A DNA stretch of 64,000 nucleotides. Source: Mariannaea sp. PMI_226. Taxonomy: Eukaryota > Ascomycota > Sordariomycetes > Hypocreales > Nectriaceae. The stretch lies in contig JANFOG010000009.1 of the NCBI GenBank assembly GCA_024336345.1, forward strand, positions 558,001 through 622,000, given 5' to 3'. The notes beneath the pieces are model-generated. The model had not been told where the DNA came from and searched no databases. It saw nothing but the letters and a program-made list of their open reading frames with translations. The number at the start of each line of letters is the position of its first letter. Within the stretch, counting starts at the first letter, position 1. The position numbers and the translations under genes are program-made. Below, piece after piece: positions 35,760-47,004 of this stretch.

Positions 35760-36388
35760 ATGCAGTTTTCTTCAGTCTTGTACACCCTTGCCTTCCTTCA
35801 GGCCGCTGCGGCCTCCGGTCCTACGGGCCCTGAGCCTGAGGTCAAGGCTCGGGACATTGAGCGCCGTATGCCCACCGTTGGCGATATGCCGATCCCAAGG
35901 ATGCCCTCCAAGAACCCATACTATGATCCTCACCACCACCAGAAGAACAAGGGTAAGGGTACAACTAACTCGTAAGATATACACAGCATTACATCAGAAG
36001 GCTAATTTGGTGGGAAATCGCATTATAGGCAAGCCCCATGGAAAGCCTCATGGAAAGCCTCACAATAAGGATTGCGCCCCTGCTCAGCAGTCAAACGCTT
36101 GCAGTTCTGGTGCTCCCTACTGCTGCACCAGTGACGGCAAGGGTGGTGAGTTGTTTTCCTACTCCTTTTCCAAGTTCCAGCTAATAAGTATTGTGCAGGT
36201 CACATCTGCCAGAACACCACCGCATGCCAGGAAACTGTTATCTGCTGCAATAACAACAACGGAGTAAGTAACTTGAGAACGCCTCCATTAATTCTACCCA
36301 GGGTGCTAATTCATATGGCAAGTTCCAAATCTGCATCGGTGACCTTGACTTCAACTCCCCCATCACAATCAATGTCTACTACGACTAA
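35760..36388 (+). CDS. secreted hydrophobin-like protein with His/Gly/Lys/Pro repeat
   Basis: Four exons (35760-35952, 36029-36145, 36199-36263, 36323-36388) with introns of 76, 53 and 59 bp give 146 aa. The signal peptide is MQFSSVLYTLAFLQAAAAS. A pro-like segment with a dibasic ERR is followed by HHHQKNKGKPHGKPHGKPHNK, a lysine/histidine-rich repeat. Cysteines at 80, 89, 96, 97, 107, 113, 119, 120 and 129 form an extra C followed by C-x6-CC-x9-C-x5-C-x5-CC-x8-C. The CSxGxPYCC and ICCNNNNG motifs resemble those of the neighbouring hydrophobin-like gene, but the long third segment of true hydrophobins is missing. It ends in a hydrophobic SPITINVYYD strand. Function is likely wall or surface related; the histidine repeat could bind metal or anionic polymers (inference). 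Confidence 0.82.
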
Positions 36389-39300
36389 AAAGGCGGTGGC
36401 GTTTGAAAGATGCTAGCCATAGTGCCCACTTGTGTGGTTTGGAATATGGTGGTGTTGGTGGTTTCGGGCGGTACAAGAATTACGTTCATTTCTCGGCGTC
36501 ACTACGCGTTACAATTTTAATCTGGGTAGTTTAAGTACACAGTGCTGAAAGAAATCATGGCTCTTGGGTTCCATGACAGAAATCCAAACTTCACGTCTGT
36601 GTTCCAGCAACATGTGTTAGTCGTGTATTCGTTGTAGGCCAGTTGTTATGAATCTCCGGGTAATGACAGTGCATACCAGTAATGTCTCATGAATGCTGGA
36701 ATGTGAGCGTTCTCAAAGTCACAGTCCGAGAATATTGGAAATCCAAGCTCGAATATCTGAGACACAATTCCAACTCGCATCGGAGAATATTGAGTTGCTT
36801 CAGAAACTTAGCTCCTTGGAATAGAGGGCACTAGAGGGCACTACTAAAAATGCCCATTGTCGCCTCAACGCCTCCCCACAACGGCCAAATCGAAGGAATA
36901 TCCATGATCATGTGATGACGCCTAGCATAGTCATAGTTTGCAGAATTGTTGAGAAAGAGAATTATTGACTGCTGTACAATAAGAAAACAAATTGACCATT
37001 GAAACCTTCATCGGAGATCCGGGGCACCGACGTCCCATTTCTCACCAACCCAGCGGAGAAGTTGTTTTCGAAAGCGCCCCAGACAGTTAGATATCCCCAA
37101 AAGTAAGCTCCGAGCTGCTGAAACCAGTTTAGACCATGGTGTTTCCAAAAACGGATCCTATTCGTTCAGATTCGATTGTGGAGGTTCAATCGAGCTGTGT
37201 CGGGCAACCAGAGTTTCAATACTTCCAAGTTCAGGCCAAAGTCAATACCCAAAAGGGATAGCTACCCACCATCTCGGTTTGCTATGTGCCTTGCACCGGG
37301 TGACCCTGAACGATCATCACGCTTGCAACGCTCTATCTGTCCTGCTAAACCCAATATAGGTACGGAGTCCATGCATCCGCCCCCTCTAAATCCTTTGAGC
37401 CGTGATGGCCATCTCCCGGAGTGACAACTTGTTGACGACATGGGGCGTTGACCAACACCAAGCTACGGAAGGGTTAACCACGAATGGAGCTGTGATGGCG
37501 GCGCCCCAGCCTTGGCGATGCCGGTAATTGATCGATTAGGCTTTCTGTAGAGGAGAACATACATGCTGAATCTCCCTCTAATTACTATTTTCTATTCTGG
37601 CGAGAACTGAGCTCGAGACACATCTAGACCTTTAACTGTGGCTGAGTCTCGTACTAGTCCAGGAGCTTAATGCCTTCACAGCTTCTCGGGAGCTACCGGC
37701 AAATCTCTTCTTCAACTACTGATTTTTTTCTTGAGCGATCTTTGCCGTGTTAAAGGCTAATGCCCCTGCTTGAGCGGACTCCGAGATCTCGAACACGCCC
37801 GAACTCATTCCTGCGGCGAGTCCGACCAAGTATCCAGAACTTCGGGACAAAATGCCCGGGCTCTTTGTGAGTGAAAATAAACTGGAATAATTCGCATACC
37901 ACTTCCTGCTCTTTCATTTTCAAATCTACCGGCAAGCTCTCTGTTGCACCACTCTTTTTCTTTTTGTAGGTCATTCATATACCATGGACTGCTTGAAGGG
38001 AAGCACATCACACTTTGCTCACCAGCTTCCTCCGTCCAACTTCTTCTTCCTCGTTTAGGCCTGCGCGTCTCTGCACCTCTGCTTCCTCCTCATGGCGGGA
38101 TGAATTTCTGCTGTCCCCTCTCTGTGTTCAAACTTTGGATTCTTCTTGTCAATTCACCGTCGCCGTTCTGACGAAGTATGACGAACGATAAGTTACAATC
38201 TTTCCAAGTTGATGGCAATTCGAGCATTCCACGATAAGTCATGCCTTACCCATAAGACTCTCATCGGCGCGCCTAATCTCGACGCCATGGCTGAGTCAGT
38301 TCATACGATACTGTACTGTGGTTCACCTTGTCCCTGTGTTTACAGAGAAGCAGTATGTTCCAAGACTCTCAGTCGGTTCTCAATGGAAAGCCTTCTTTGA
38401 AGAATATATTTTATTCAAGCCGGTGACGTATTGCTTTACTGCTTGAGAATTGAATTTTCTTCTGTCACGCTGCTTCTGCCTACAAAAGAGATTATTTTCT
38501 TTGGGGGGAACCCTTGATAACTGAGATAGCTACAGCTTGTTCAACCGCATCCGCGCCCTTTCTTGCAGCCCAGTGGTACGTTCGAATTATTGGCGTATTG
38601 CACAGGATCATCTACTGCATAGGTAAGTCATGAAAAGTGTCAACTTCTACCCCTCAGGAGATGGTGGCTCTGAGGACATCTTGAAATGACGTAATCGAGA
38701 CTGTTGCATCCTAATGCATAACTCCCTTTCACATCGGTGCTAGTTGGTGTGGTACGTATCTTTGACGCGTCCCCCTTCAACAAAAAAGGAAATTCAACAC
38801 CATGAAAGTCTCGGGGACAAGACAGGATATTTCTCGTCCATAATTGGCCCAGCAGTCGTTGAAGATATAGACTTGAGAGTTGTTTTCCTGGGGAAAAAAA
38901 AATTCCCCAATTGCTTTCTTCCTTTTCTGTTTTCTTTTTGGCTGTATTGCCCAATAAACTCAACCCACCTAGTGACCTTATCTTAGGTGGTTTGCTTGGG
39001 TAGGTAGTCTGTGCATATTAGATACTCGGTTGAAGAATCAAGCCACCTTGGCGTGGACGCCTACCCTGTACTGACCGGATTGACATCCTACATCCAGTAT
39101 GGCAAAAGCGCACAACACAGTGAACATGTATTCGATACTGGATTGCTAAGCCAACTTTACTCTACAGCTAGTAATAATACTACGATGGTGCTCCTCTCTG
39201 GATTGGGTTGAACACGGAGCGATTTACATCCTACAAACCAGCTATAAACCAGGACATGGTAGAAGCAAGAACTGCTCGCTCATGGATGCGTCGTCGCAGC

Positions 39301-39748
39301 ATCGGCGTTAAGACGGACTTACAGTAGTTAATTAATTACTTGACCAGGATGCTCGAGGACAATCCCCTGAATACGGCTTCACCAATCAATCCATTGATGA
39401 GTGGGCCGATTTTCATCGGAACTGCCAATCACACGCCAGTATATAAGCCAACCGCATGCATCTATATATAGCGTTAGGGAGTACATGACATGATAATCCC
39501 TGTTGTGTTTGTATTCTTTCTGTATGGGTGGGAGCCAGAGCTTTGGCTACGTAAGTGCACTTTGCACCAACGTTGTAATTAGTTCTCCTTAATCCGTATT
39601 CCTTTTGCCAAATTACGTATCTTTGCTTCGTGTTTTCCTTAAATTTTTCTTTTCCCCTGACCGACCTCGACGTTCGTTCGCCTCCAAACGCCACAAGCTG
39701 GGCTCTTTGCAGTACCCTTTTGGCGCCCCCCCCTCCTTTCACTCTAAT
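36389..39748. other. long gene-free region
   Basis: About 3.4 kb with only short frames on both strands. It has a small inverted repeat with 7-bp TGGGGAA arms around an A-run (38889-38909), and two near-identical GAGAATATTG copies near 36728 and 36783. No gene or mobile element recognised. Confidence 0.5.
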
Positions 39749-41382
39749 ATGGCTGGCAATCGCCCCTCGTCAGACACCGACCGAAAGCTCGAGAGCGGAA
39801 CGGCAAATGCGCCGCCGAGTCAACAGAAGCGGGCGCTACACCCGGCATTCTTCATTGCGTGCGTCCCCGGCCGGATCGGCAGCCCCTCATCATCACCACC
39901 AGCTCGCCGTGGAAGCATGCTCACGACGGAATCAGACTATGGATTTTCATGAGTTCGAGTGTTATCCTCTTCAACAAATGGGTTCTATCGACAGCCAAGT
40001 TTGGTGAGCTTCCCGGTGCACATCGACCGTGAATCTGAATGCGACCCCGCTAACCCGATCTGCGGCACATCAGACTTTCGTGAGTGAGATCTCTCAGTCT
40101 CCCATGGCCCGGCTCCTAATGTGTGTACATCAGCTCTATTTTTGACAACATGGCACATGGTATTCGCCACTGCAATCACCCAGATCATGTCGCGCTTCAC
40201 AACGACGCTCGATTCTCGACACAAAGTCCCTATGAACCCGACCATATACGCGTGAGTTTGGTTGATGCGCTCGCAAATCTCGCGGGCGCGGGCGCGGGCC
40301 CGTGGCAGATGGTGGATGCTAATTGAACCCTGACCTGTGCAGGAAATCCATCGTGCCCATCGGCGTCATGTTCAGCTTCAGTCTGATCTGTGGAAACTTG
40401 GCTTACCTTTACTTGAGTGTCTCGTTCATCCAGATGCTAAAGGTAATAAGCTAAACAAAGAGCGCGTACTCGCACATCTCGCATCGCTTGCTGACTTTGT
40501 CTGAACACTGCTAGGCCACCAATGCAGTTGCAACCTTGCTCGCTACTTGGGCATTCCGAATTGCGCCACCTAACCTCAAAGTTTTGGGAAATGTAGCTAC
40601 CATCGTCGTTGGTGTCGTGATTGCGTCTTTCGGAGAGGTCAAGTTTAATCTCGTGGGCTTTACCTGTACTTTCCCCCTTCTCCAGAATTTTTTTTTTTTT
40701 GAATATCGTCCTGACAAAGAAACGTAGACCAAGTATGTGGCATTCTCTTCGAAGCTCTACGCCTTGTCATGGTCCAGCGCCTCCTCAGCTCGGCAGAGTT
40801 CAAGATGGATCCCCTGGTTTCTCTGTATTACTATGCGCCCGCTTGTGCCGTAACAAACGGCCTGTTCACTTTATTCATCGAGATTCCCCGGATAACCATG
40901 GATGACATCCATGCTCTCGGTCTCCTCACCCTCCTCGCCAACGCCTTTATCGCATTCTTGCTCAATGTCTCGGTTGTGCTTCTGGTATGATGCCTGCCCA
41001 TTTCCCAGGATATTCAAGCTACTGACAAATTTTTCTTTTATATATATAGATCGGTCAAACCTCCGCTGTGGTTTTGACTATGTCGGGTGTCCTGAAGGAT
41101 ATTCTACTGGTCTTTTCGTCAATGGTCATTTTCGGCGACCCAGTCACCCCACAGCAGTTCTTCGGATATTCGATTGCTTTAGGTGGACTTGTCTACTATA
41201 GACTGGGGGCTGAGAAAGTCCAATCTCTCGCCACTGATGCGCGGCTTCAGCTGGGTGAATTCCGCCAGAAGAACCCGGTAAGAGCGCGAGTGATCTTGTA
41301 TGGATCTACTGCAGCTATCCTTGTTTTCTGCGTGTGGTCATGGGGACTGTCGTCGACAGGCGGGGACGCGATGAAGGTGTAA
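39749..41382 (+). CDS. triose-phosphate/nucleotide-sugar translocator (DMT superfamily)
   Basis: Eight exons join in frame to 380 aa: 39749-39858, 39936-40003, a 6-nt exon 40074-40079, 40134-40251, 40343-40442, 40515-40665, 40728-40984 and 41050-41382. The protein is a ten-TM antiporter, probably of Golgi or ER membrane. Key segments are HPAFFIALWIFMSSSVILFNKW, FLTTWHMVFATAITQ, SIVPIGVMFSFSLICGNLAYLYLSV, FIQMLKATNAVATLLATW, EALRLVMVQRLLSS, KMDPLVSLYYYAPACA and the KDILLVFSSM / TPQQFFGYSIALGGLVYY end. This is the fungal TPT branch of unknown substrate. The microexon supplies Asp-Phe and part of Pro at a conserved F-x-[FY]-P site. An alternative splice skipping it stays in frame. The first intron has GTGCGT; all others are ordinary GT..AG. 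Confidence 0.88.
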
Positions 41383-42352
41383 ATGTCTCTTGAGTTTGAG
41401 CCTGGCGGGCTTAAGATGTATTATGGCGAAACTTGAGCGTGTAAATTACTGATATGGACTTGAACAAAAATGATGGAACGAGTAGCGGCTGCCCTTGTTC
41501 AACAAGAGACGCACTTCGACCGGCCATGGCGGATAGCGTTGCTGGTACATACAGACGGCGTTGATATTAATTTCTTGAGAAGCCGATGCATATTTTCAAT
41601 GAGCAGCGTTTAGAAATGAAATTTACAAAGGAAATGCAAAAAAAAAAAAAAGACTTTAGCTGTCAAGAATTTCCATAGTTTCAATTTGGTGAAGAGCATT
41701 GATGTCATCTTCCAAGCGGTCCAGAGTCGTTCCTTTGTTGTCATTAACATACACTCAGCATCTTGCACTACGTGTAACTTCAGGATTCATATCTCTCTTA
41801 TCTCAGACTGACACCTAAGTTGTCTGCTATGAAAAATGTTATCAGGTTTGAGCTGAAGTCCCGATTAGTAGAACTGGATGGGCTCAAGGAGCTCGCATCG
41901 TAAAAGAGTTTCTATATTCGTGGGAGACGAGCATCACAGCATCTTCTATTCTCAGGGAATTTGTTTGAAATATAAGAAGATCAGAGGATGGATAATCATC
42001 TGAGGCTATCGTTTCTGAGCGAAAGCAGAGGACGGAATAAATTGAAGCTGCTGATATGAGATACGGACGTCGGTGGTGGCTGTACCCAGCTTATACTTGT
42101 GTGTTACATACATGTCTGAGGGCCCTAAAAACCATCATTGGTACAGAGATATACAAAACATGGAGCCAGCTGAGCAGTAGAGTAAGATATCACGAACAAG
42201 ATGCCTATAGATATACTAGCAACCAATATTCACAACAATGAAATAACGGCTCCCGAAATTCAAGTAAAAAGGGAGGCAATAAATGAATCCCTACCAGGGG
42301 ATAAAAATGTCTGATCCAACACCACTTTCCCTGCTCGAGACGCAGATACACC
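41383..42352. other. gene-free intergenic region
   Basis: Convergent 3' flanks. A poly-A run (about 41638-41651) and AT-rich sequence only. Confidence 0.5.
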
Positions 42353-44165
42353 TTACACGGTATGACTTTGCTTGGACATGACCTCCTCCAACCTGGCTAC
42401 TGACTGCTGGACTTCCGACTCTGTGGGAAGGTTCACGATGATGAAGTAGAGGACGTCCTGCTGCAGAATCTTCTTGATGATGCCTTTCTTCTGGCTCCTT
42501 GGTTGCAATCGTCGTGGGGGAGGCCGCGGCGATAGGCCTCTGGCAGCCCTCCTGTCGTTTCTGCGGTTCCACTTCTCCATTCTCCTCTTCTGCTTTCCCT
42601 CTCTGAGATTGACATGACCGCCAGTGATCAGTGAAATGAGCGAACCGCTGTTAGCTGGATGATTGGGATCTGAGAAGCGCGAGTGAAACTGCTCACGCGC
42701 CGACGAGGGCACGGCCAACGAAGAGCCCTGGTTTTGAGTTTCGTAGGCAGCCTGGGCTTTGCGGTCAAAGTAGTCCTGGACAAAGTTACCTGCGCTCTTC
42801 CATTGGTCCTTCATGCTCGACTTTTCCGGTTCCTTGCCCTTTCCCTCGGCTTCTAGTTGCTTCTCGGCAGCTCGATCAAGGGTCGGGTACGTGAGGGCCG
42901 CGGCCTCAGGTAGTTCAAGCTGAGTGTAGGTTTTGCCGCTAGTCAAGCGAATGTCTTTGAGCTTCTGCTTCATTTTGGACATTTCAGGATCTGGGTTGCT
43001 ATATTTGGCAGCCGTCTGGTTAATATCCAGCCTCTCGCTTTTGAAGAAAGCTGCGCCGACTGAGCTTGAGAGCCGACTAAGTGGACCGCCCTGTTGCTGG
43101 CCCGGGAGCTCGTCTTTGAATGTCATAACCATGGCATATAGGCCACGAGGCATGAACAAGTCCTGATTGACTCGGTCAAGAAATGTGTTTCGACGGTAAC
43201 GATTTTGCAGTTCCTTGGCAGTACCAGCAGCGACAGAAACCACAGTCGATACGATCTGGGTAGCAACTTCAGGCACGAATCCAGCCACCGTAGCTGCTAC
43301 CATGATCACATCGATCCATGGTGAAGCCTGTAAGGAAAATAATCAGCTTCTGCTTATTGATGGTTACCGTACGAGACGGTAAATGGGAGGCCCTTTGAAA
43401 AAAAAAAGAGGGCGTGCGGCCGGGAGGGGGGAGATGGGTAGAAACGACTGTGTCTTGTGTATGGCATTATCATCGACGTACCCGGCTTGCTACTTCCCAA
43501 TCGGACATGAACTTGAAGAATAAGTCTTGCCCGATACCAGAGTCCTGTAGTACTGGCGCATAAGCTCTCACAAATCCGCGGCTCTTATTCCTCGGGCGCC
43601 GCTGCGGAATGATGACAGGGCAGGGAAGCCGCTGGATGGGCTCGGGAGGTGGGCCAGCCATCTGCACCAACCCGCGGACCATTATCTCTTCTTTTTTGAC
43701 CTTGACTTCTTCAGAGTCGCTGGTAGTGGGCATGGTAGCTGCCTCAGAAGCATCGTAAGAAGGCGGCGCCACACGCTCGGTCATTTCATCTAGCTCCCAA
43801 GCGGCCTCGTCGGCTGCAAGCTCATTGCTTATGGAGTCATCGTCGTCATCGTCATCTTCCTCATCAGTTTCCTCAGATTTCTTCTCTCGGGTCTCCTTGC
43901 CTGCATTGGCCAAGGTGTAATAGTCGGGAGGACTGTCATCCTCAACATTGTCAGATCTGTTCGCGTGAGTGACGTCCCGGGTACGGGGTTCGCTGGAGGC
44001 GATGCCCTCAGCTGACTGACCAGCAACTGGCTGGGTGGAAGATGAGGGCTGGGCAGGGTTAGCAGACGACCGGGAATCCCTAGATCGGGAGCGGCTGCGG
44101 TGGTGGTGGATGGCTTCGGATGCCAGGCCAATGCCTGACCCGACCAACTTGACGATTCTACCCAT
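42353..44165 (-). CDS. conserved fungal protein of unknown function, acidic then basic
   Basis: Two exons (44165-43482 and 43327-42353) around a 154-bp intron give 552 aa. The splice joins WEVASR to ASPWIDVIMVAATVAGFVPEVATQ. The N-terminus MGRIVKLVGSGIGLASEAI is a short amphipathic/glycine segment, followed by an Arg/Ser stretch. An Asp/Glu block (EETDEEDDDDDDDS) and PPDYY / PPSYD motifs come next; the latter resemble WW-domain ligands. The second exon begins with a hydrophobic VIMVAATVAGFV region and ends in a strongly basic patch (KQKRRMEKWNRRNDRRAARG) with a possible C-terminal hydrophobic VLYFIIVNLP. I do not recognise a catalytic domain. An in-frame ATG three codons upstream (44174) is possible. 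Confidence 0.75.
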
Positions 44166-45741
44166 TGTTATCAACGACGAGGGCTGGTAGTGAAGAGAGT
44201 ATGTAAACCTAAGCAGAGAGATGAGAGCAGCTTCTTATGAAGCTGACGGAGAGCGGGGTAATCTGCATGAAGCAAGCTGATAGCTCAACTTCATCCAATT
44301 GTTGTGCTGTCTGGGAAACCTTAAGTAAGCCGTGTCTTACCTGCAGGAGTATAATTAGGTTTCAGCTTCAGCAGGGCATTCCTACGCGGGCCATAGGTAC
44401 GTTCGACAAACTTCAATCAGCTCCAATTGAATTGGGTTCAATGCCACTACAGCCATTACAGCCATTACAGCGGCGATTGCCGGGTCGTTCTATATACTTT
44501 CACTTTCGCCCACGTCTAGATATTCATTGGGTAGGTAGGTAGACTATATATCTTCTCGGGATGATGCCTGTGGATTAGCCAAAGGCTCCAACGGCTCCCA
44601 AGGCTCCCAAGGCTTGCCGACTTCCGACACGTTGGTGTTGTGGAGATTGGCGTGCAGTTGGCATTTGTAGCACGCTTGGGCAATGCTTGCTAGTCTCAAT
44701 CTCAATCTTAATAGTGATGGAATACGTAGCACTCACCCGCTGCATTGTCGCGCCATTAAAATAGCGAAGCCAATAACCTCCGCTGTCCCCCAAGTCCATA
44801 TATCTAGGCACGTACCAAATGTTTCAAGTTTTTGTAAGCGCTAGAGCACGCTTCTTGAATGCTTCCCGTGAGATGAGAGGATTTGGTGCTACCAATGCTT
44901 CGTCGTGGATTTCTTCGGTAGGGGGATAATTATTGCTTTCCATGTGCTCTGCATGTCGTGTCGTTGAAAAGCACCGCAACGTTTGATGTCACATCATCTA
45001 TGTCACAAGATCTATGACACATCATCTATGATATAGCTGAACGTATTGCGATTGTATTAAAGAGGCTGAAAATGAGCCTCTACGGGCAATGAATATAATA
45101 TATTTGCTTATTCCTATTCAAGAATACATACTATATATTGTAAATAATTGCGCAATAAATGTATTAAGTGTCCTCCTAAAATATTTGGTGACAAGAGGAA
45201 ATTTAATCATAGAAAAAGAAAGCTTTTGCGAGAAGAGGGATTTCGATGCTTGCTCCAAATTGGCGCACACTTTTACCAATCCTCAGCCGCGATGACGAGG
45301 AAACCCTTTCTCATTTGAGACATATGTGTTTGGCGGAGAAGTACGGTACATGTATTGCTGATTAGAGGTACTTCTGCTTCTTTTATCCCTCCGACCCGCT
45401 GAAATTTTATCTTCAATGATGTTCATTTCATATACGGCCCTCCCTAATTTTAGGCTCACTTATCTTCATTGGTGTATTATTGCTATCACGTAGATGCATC
45501 TGTGGACTCTCTCATAATCTATCGTGGTATGGAAGATCTCAAACAAGATTTCTCGAACACCATACGAAATACGATCGGCGGAGCAAATTACTACTAAAGC
45601 AGGCTAGTACGCGCATATCATCTCACAACCCCTCGCTTACTTACAGGCTCATCGTAAGACAGCTCATCGCTTCTTGACCTCTCTCCTTCTTTTCACTTCG
45701 AGCTCCTTAGAAATCTTTAGGTGGTCGGCCAGTTTTCACCA
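44166..45741. other. gene-free region with several short tandem repeats
   Basis: It contains AGCCATTAC repeats (about 44451-44470), GGCTCCCAA-like repeats (about 44583-44612), a 14-bp triplication (44987-45028) and an AT-rich segment (45060-45220). No gene seen. Confidence 0.55.
44987..45028. repeat. 14-bp tandem repeat x3 (TGTCACATCATCTA-like)
   Basis: Units TGTCACATCATCTA, TGTCACAAGATCTA and TGACACATCATCTA follow head to tail, differing by one or two bases. They lie just before an AT-rich stretch, about 715 bp upstream of the serine hydrolase. Confidence 0.85.
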
Positions 45742-47004
45742 ATGCCTGACGATATTGAGACTAGCTTTCACGCGGCCATCGAGACCGGCAAGATCAATGG
45801 CGCCGTCATTTGCGCCACCAACGGCGACGGCAGCTTCGTCTACAACAAGGCACTAGGAGAGCGCACCCTCCTGTCAGGCGAAAAGCGACCGCAGCAGACG
45901 GATGATGTGTTGTGCCTAGCATCAGCTACAAAGCTGATCGCCACCATCGCCGCTCTCCAGTGTGTTGAAGACGGCCTCTTGACACTGACAGATGATCTGT
46001 CCGCCCTGGCACCGGAGTTGGCGGCCAAGCAGGTGCTCACCGGCTTTTCAGACGACGGGGAAACCCCGCTGCTGGAGCCAGCGGCTCAACCCATCACGTT
46101 GGAGATGCTGCTGACACACAGCGCCGGCACCAGCTACGACTTCATCGATCCGAAGCTCGCCCGTTGGAGCAGCAAGTTCAACCGCCCTGGCGAGAACACA
46201 CAACGCCCGGTCGAGGAGGCGTTCAGTTATCCACTCGGCTTCCAGCCCGGCGCCGGCTGGATGTACGGCACCGGGCTTGATTGGGCCGGCCTGTTGGTGG
46301 AACGGGTGACGGGTGGGACGCTTGGCGAACACATGCAGCGTCGCATCTGTGATCCGCTTGGCATCACTGACGCACAGTTCTCCCCGGTGACGCGCGAGGA
46401 CCTGCGCGCCCGCCTCGTCGACCTCAACCCGCAGGATCCGGACGGCCTGGGCCGCGCTGTTATGGGCGGCCACGGGGAGCCGAATAAGCGCAGCCGCGGG
46501 CATTTTGGTGGTCACGGCCTATTCATGCCTGGTGCCGACTACGTCAAGGTGCTGCGCTCGCTGCTTGTTAACGACGGCAAGCTTCTCAATCCCATCACCG
46601 TCGACGACATGTTCCAGGACCACCTTAGCCCCGAAGCCGCTGTTGCACACCGGGCTGCGTTGGCCAGCCCCATGGGCGTTTTCTTCCGCGTCGGGCTCGA
46701 CGAGGGCACCCAAACCGGTTACGGCCTGGGCGGTCTTTTGACACTGGAAGACATCGACCATTGGTATGGTAAGCACACTCTGACCTGGGGTGGCGGGATG
46801 ACTCTCGCCTGGTTCATCGACCGCAAGAACGACCTTTGCGGCATCGGCGCCGTTCAGGCCACGCTGCCCACTGATGCAGACCTGGCGGCGGATTTGAAGC
46901 AGACGTTCCGTAAAGATATTTACCGCAAGTACACAGCATGGGTTAAGGAGGAGTGGAAGAAGTTGCCAGAGATACCAACAGATTCGAATAGTGACTTTGT
47001 CTAG
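45742..47004 (+). CDS. class C beta-lactamase-like serine hydrolase
   Basis: An intronless 420-aa member of the beta-lactamase/penicillin-binding-protein/EstB-LovD fold. The catalytic tetrad motif is S61-A-T-K64 (LASATKLIATIAAL). The second Tyr motif is Y175 in WMYGTGLDWAGLL. A C-terminal HTLTWGGGMTLAWFID segment fits the KTG-like strand. MLLTHSAGTSYDF is the conserved HxSG loop. Fungal relatives are esterases, amidases or acyltransferases rather than antibiotic lactamases. No signal peptide is present, so it is probably cytosolic. The start at MPDDIE (45742) is the first ATG of an open frame that extends slightly upstream. Third codon positions are clearly richer in G/C than in most neighbours, and there are no introns, which may hint at transfer or strong codon selection. 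Confidence 0.87.
   Translation: MPDDIETSFHAAIETGKINGAVICATNGDGSFVYNKALGERTLLSGEKRPQQTDDVLCLASATKLIATIAALQCVEDGLLTLTDDLSALAPELAAKQVLTGFSDDGETPLLEPAAQPITLEMLLTHSAGTSYDFIDPKLARWSSKFNRPGENTQRPVEEAFSYPLGFQPGAGWMYGTGLDWAGLLVERVTGGTLGEHMQRRICDPLGITDAQFSPVTREDLRARLVDLNPQDPDGLGRAVMGGHGEPNKRSRGHFGGHGLFMPGADYVKVLRSLLVNDGKLLNPITVDDMFQDHLSPEAAVAHRAALASPMGVFFRVGLDEGTQTGYGLGGLLTLEDIDHWYGKHTLTWGGGMTLAWFIDRKNDLCGIGAVQATLPTDADLAADLKQTFRKDIYRKYTAWVKEEWKKLPEIPTDSNSDFV

Noticed and set aside
36389..39748. Possible hidden multi-exon gene in the 3.4-kb gap
   Set aside because: Frames on both strands are short, frequently interrupted and show no family motif that could be joined by splicing.
40004..40133. A single 130-bp intron replacing the two introns around the 6-nt exon
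   Set aside because: It stays in frame but deletes the conserved Asp-Phe-Pro before FLTTWH; the flanking acceptor and donor are both good, so the microexon model is preferred.
46048..46515. 155-codon minus-strand frame
   Set aside because: Shadow of the GC-rich serine hydrolase; long antisense frames are expected in such sequence.
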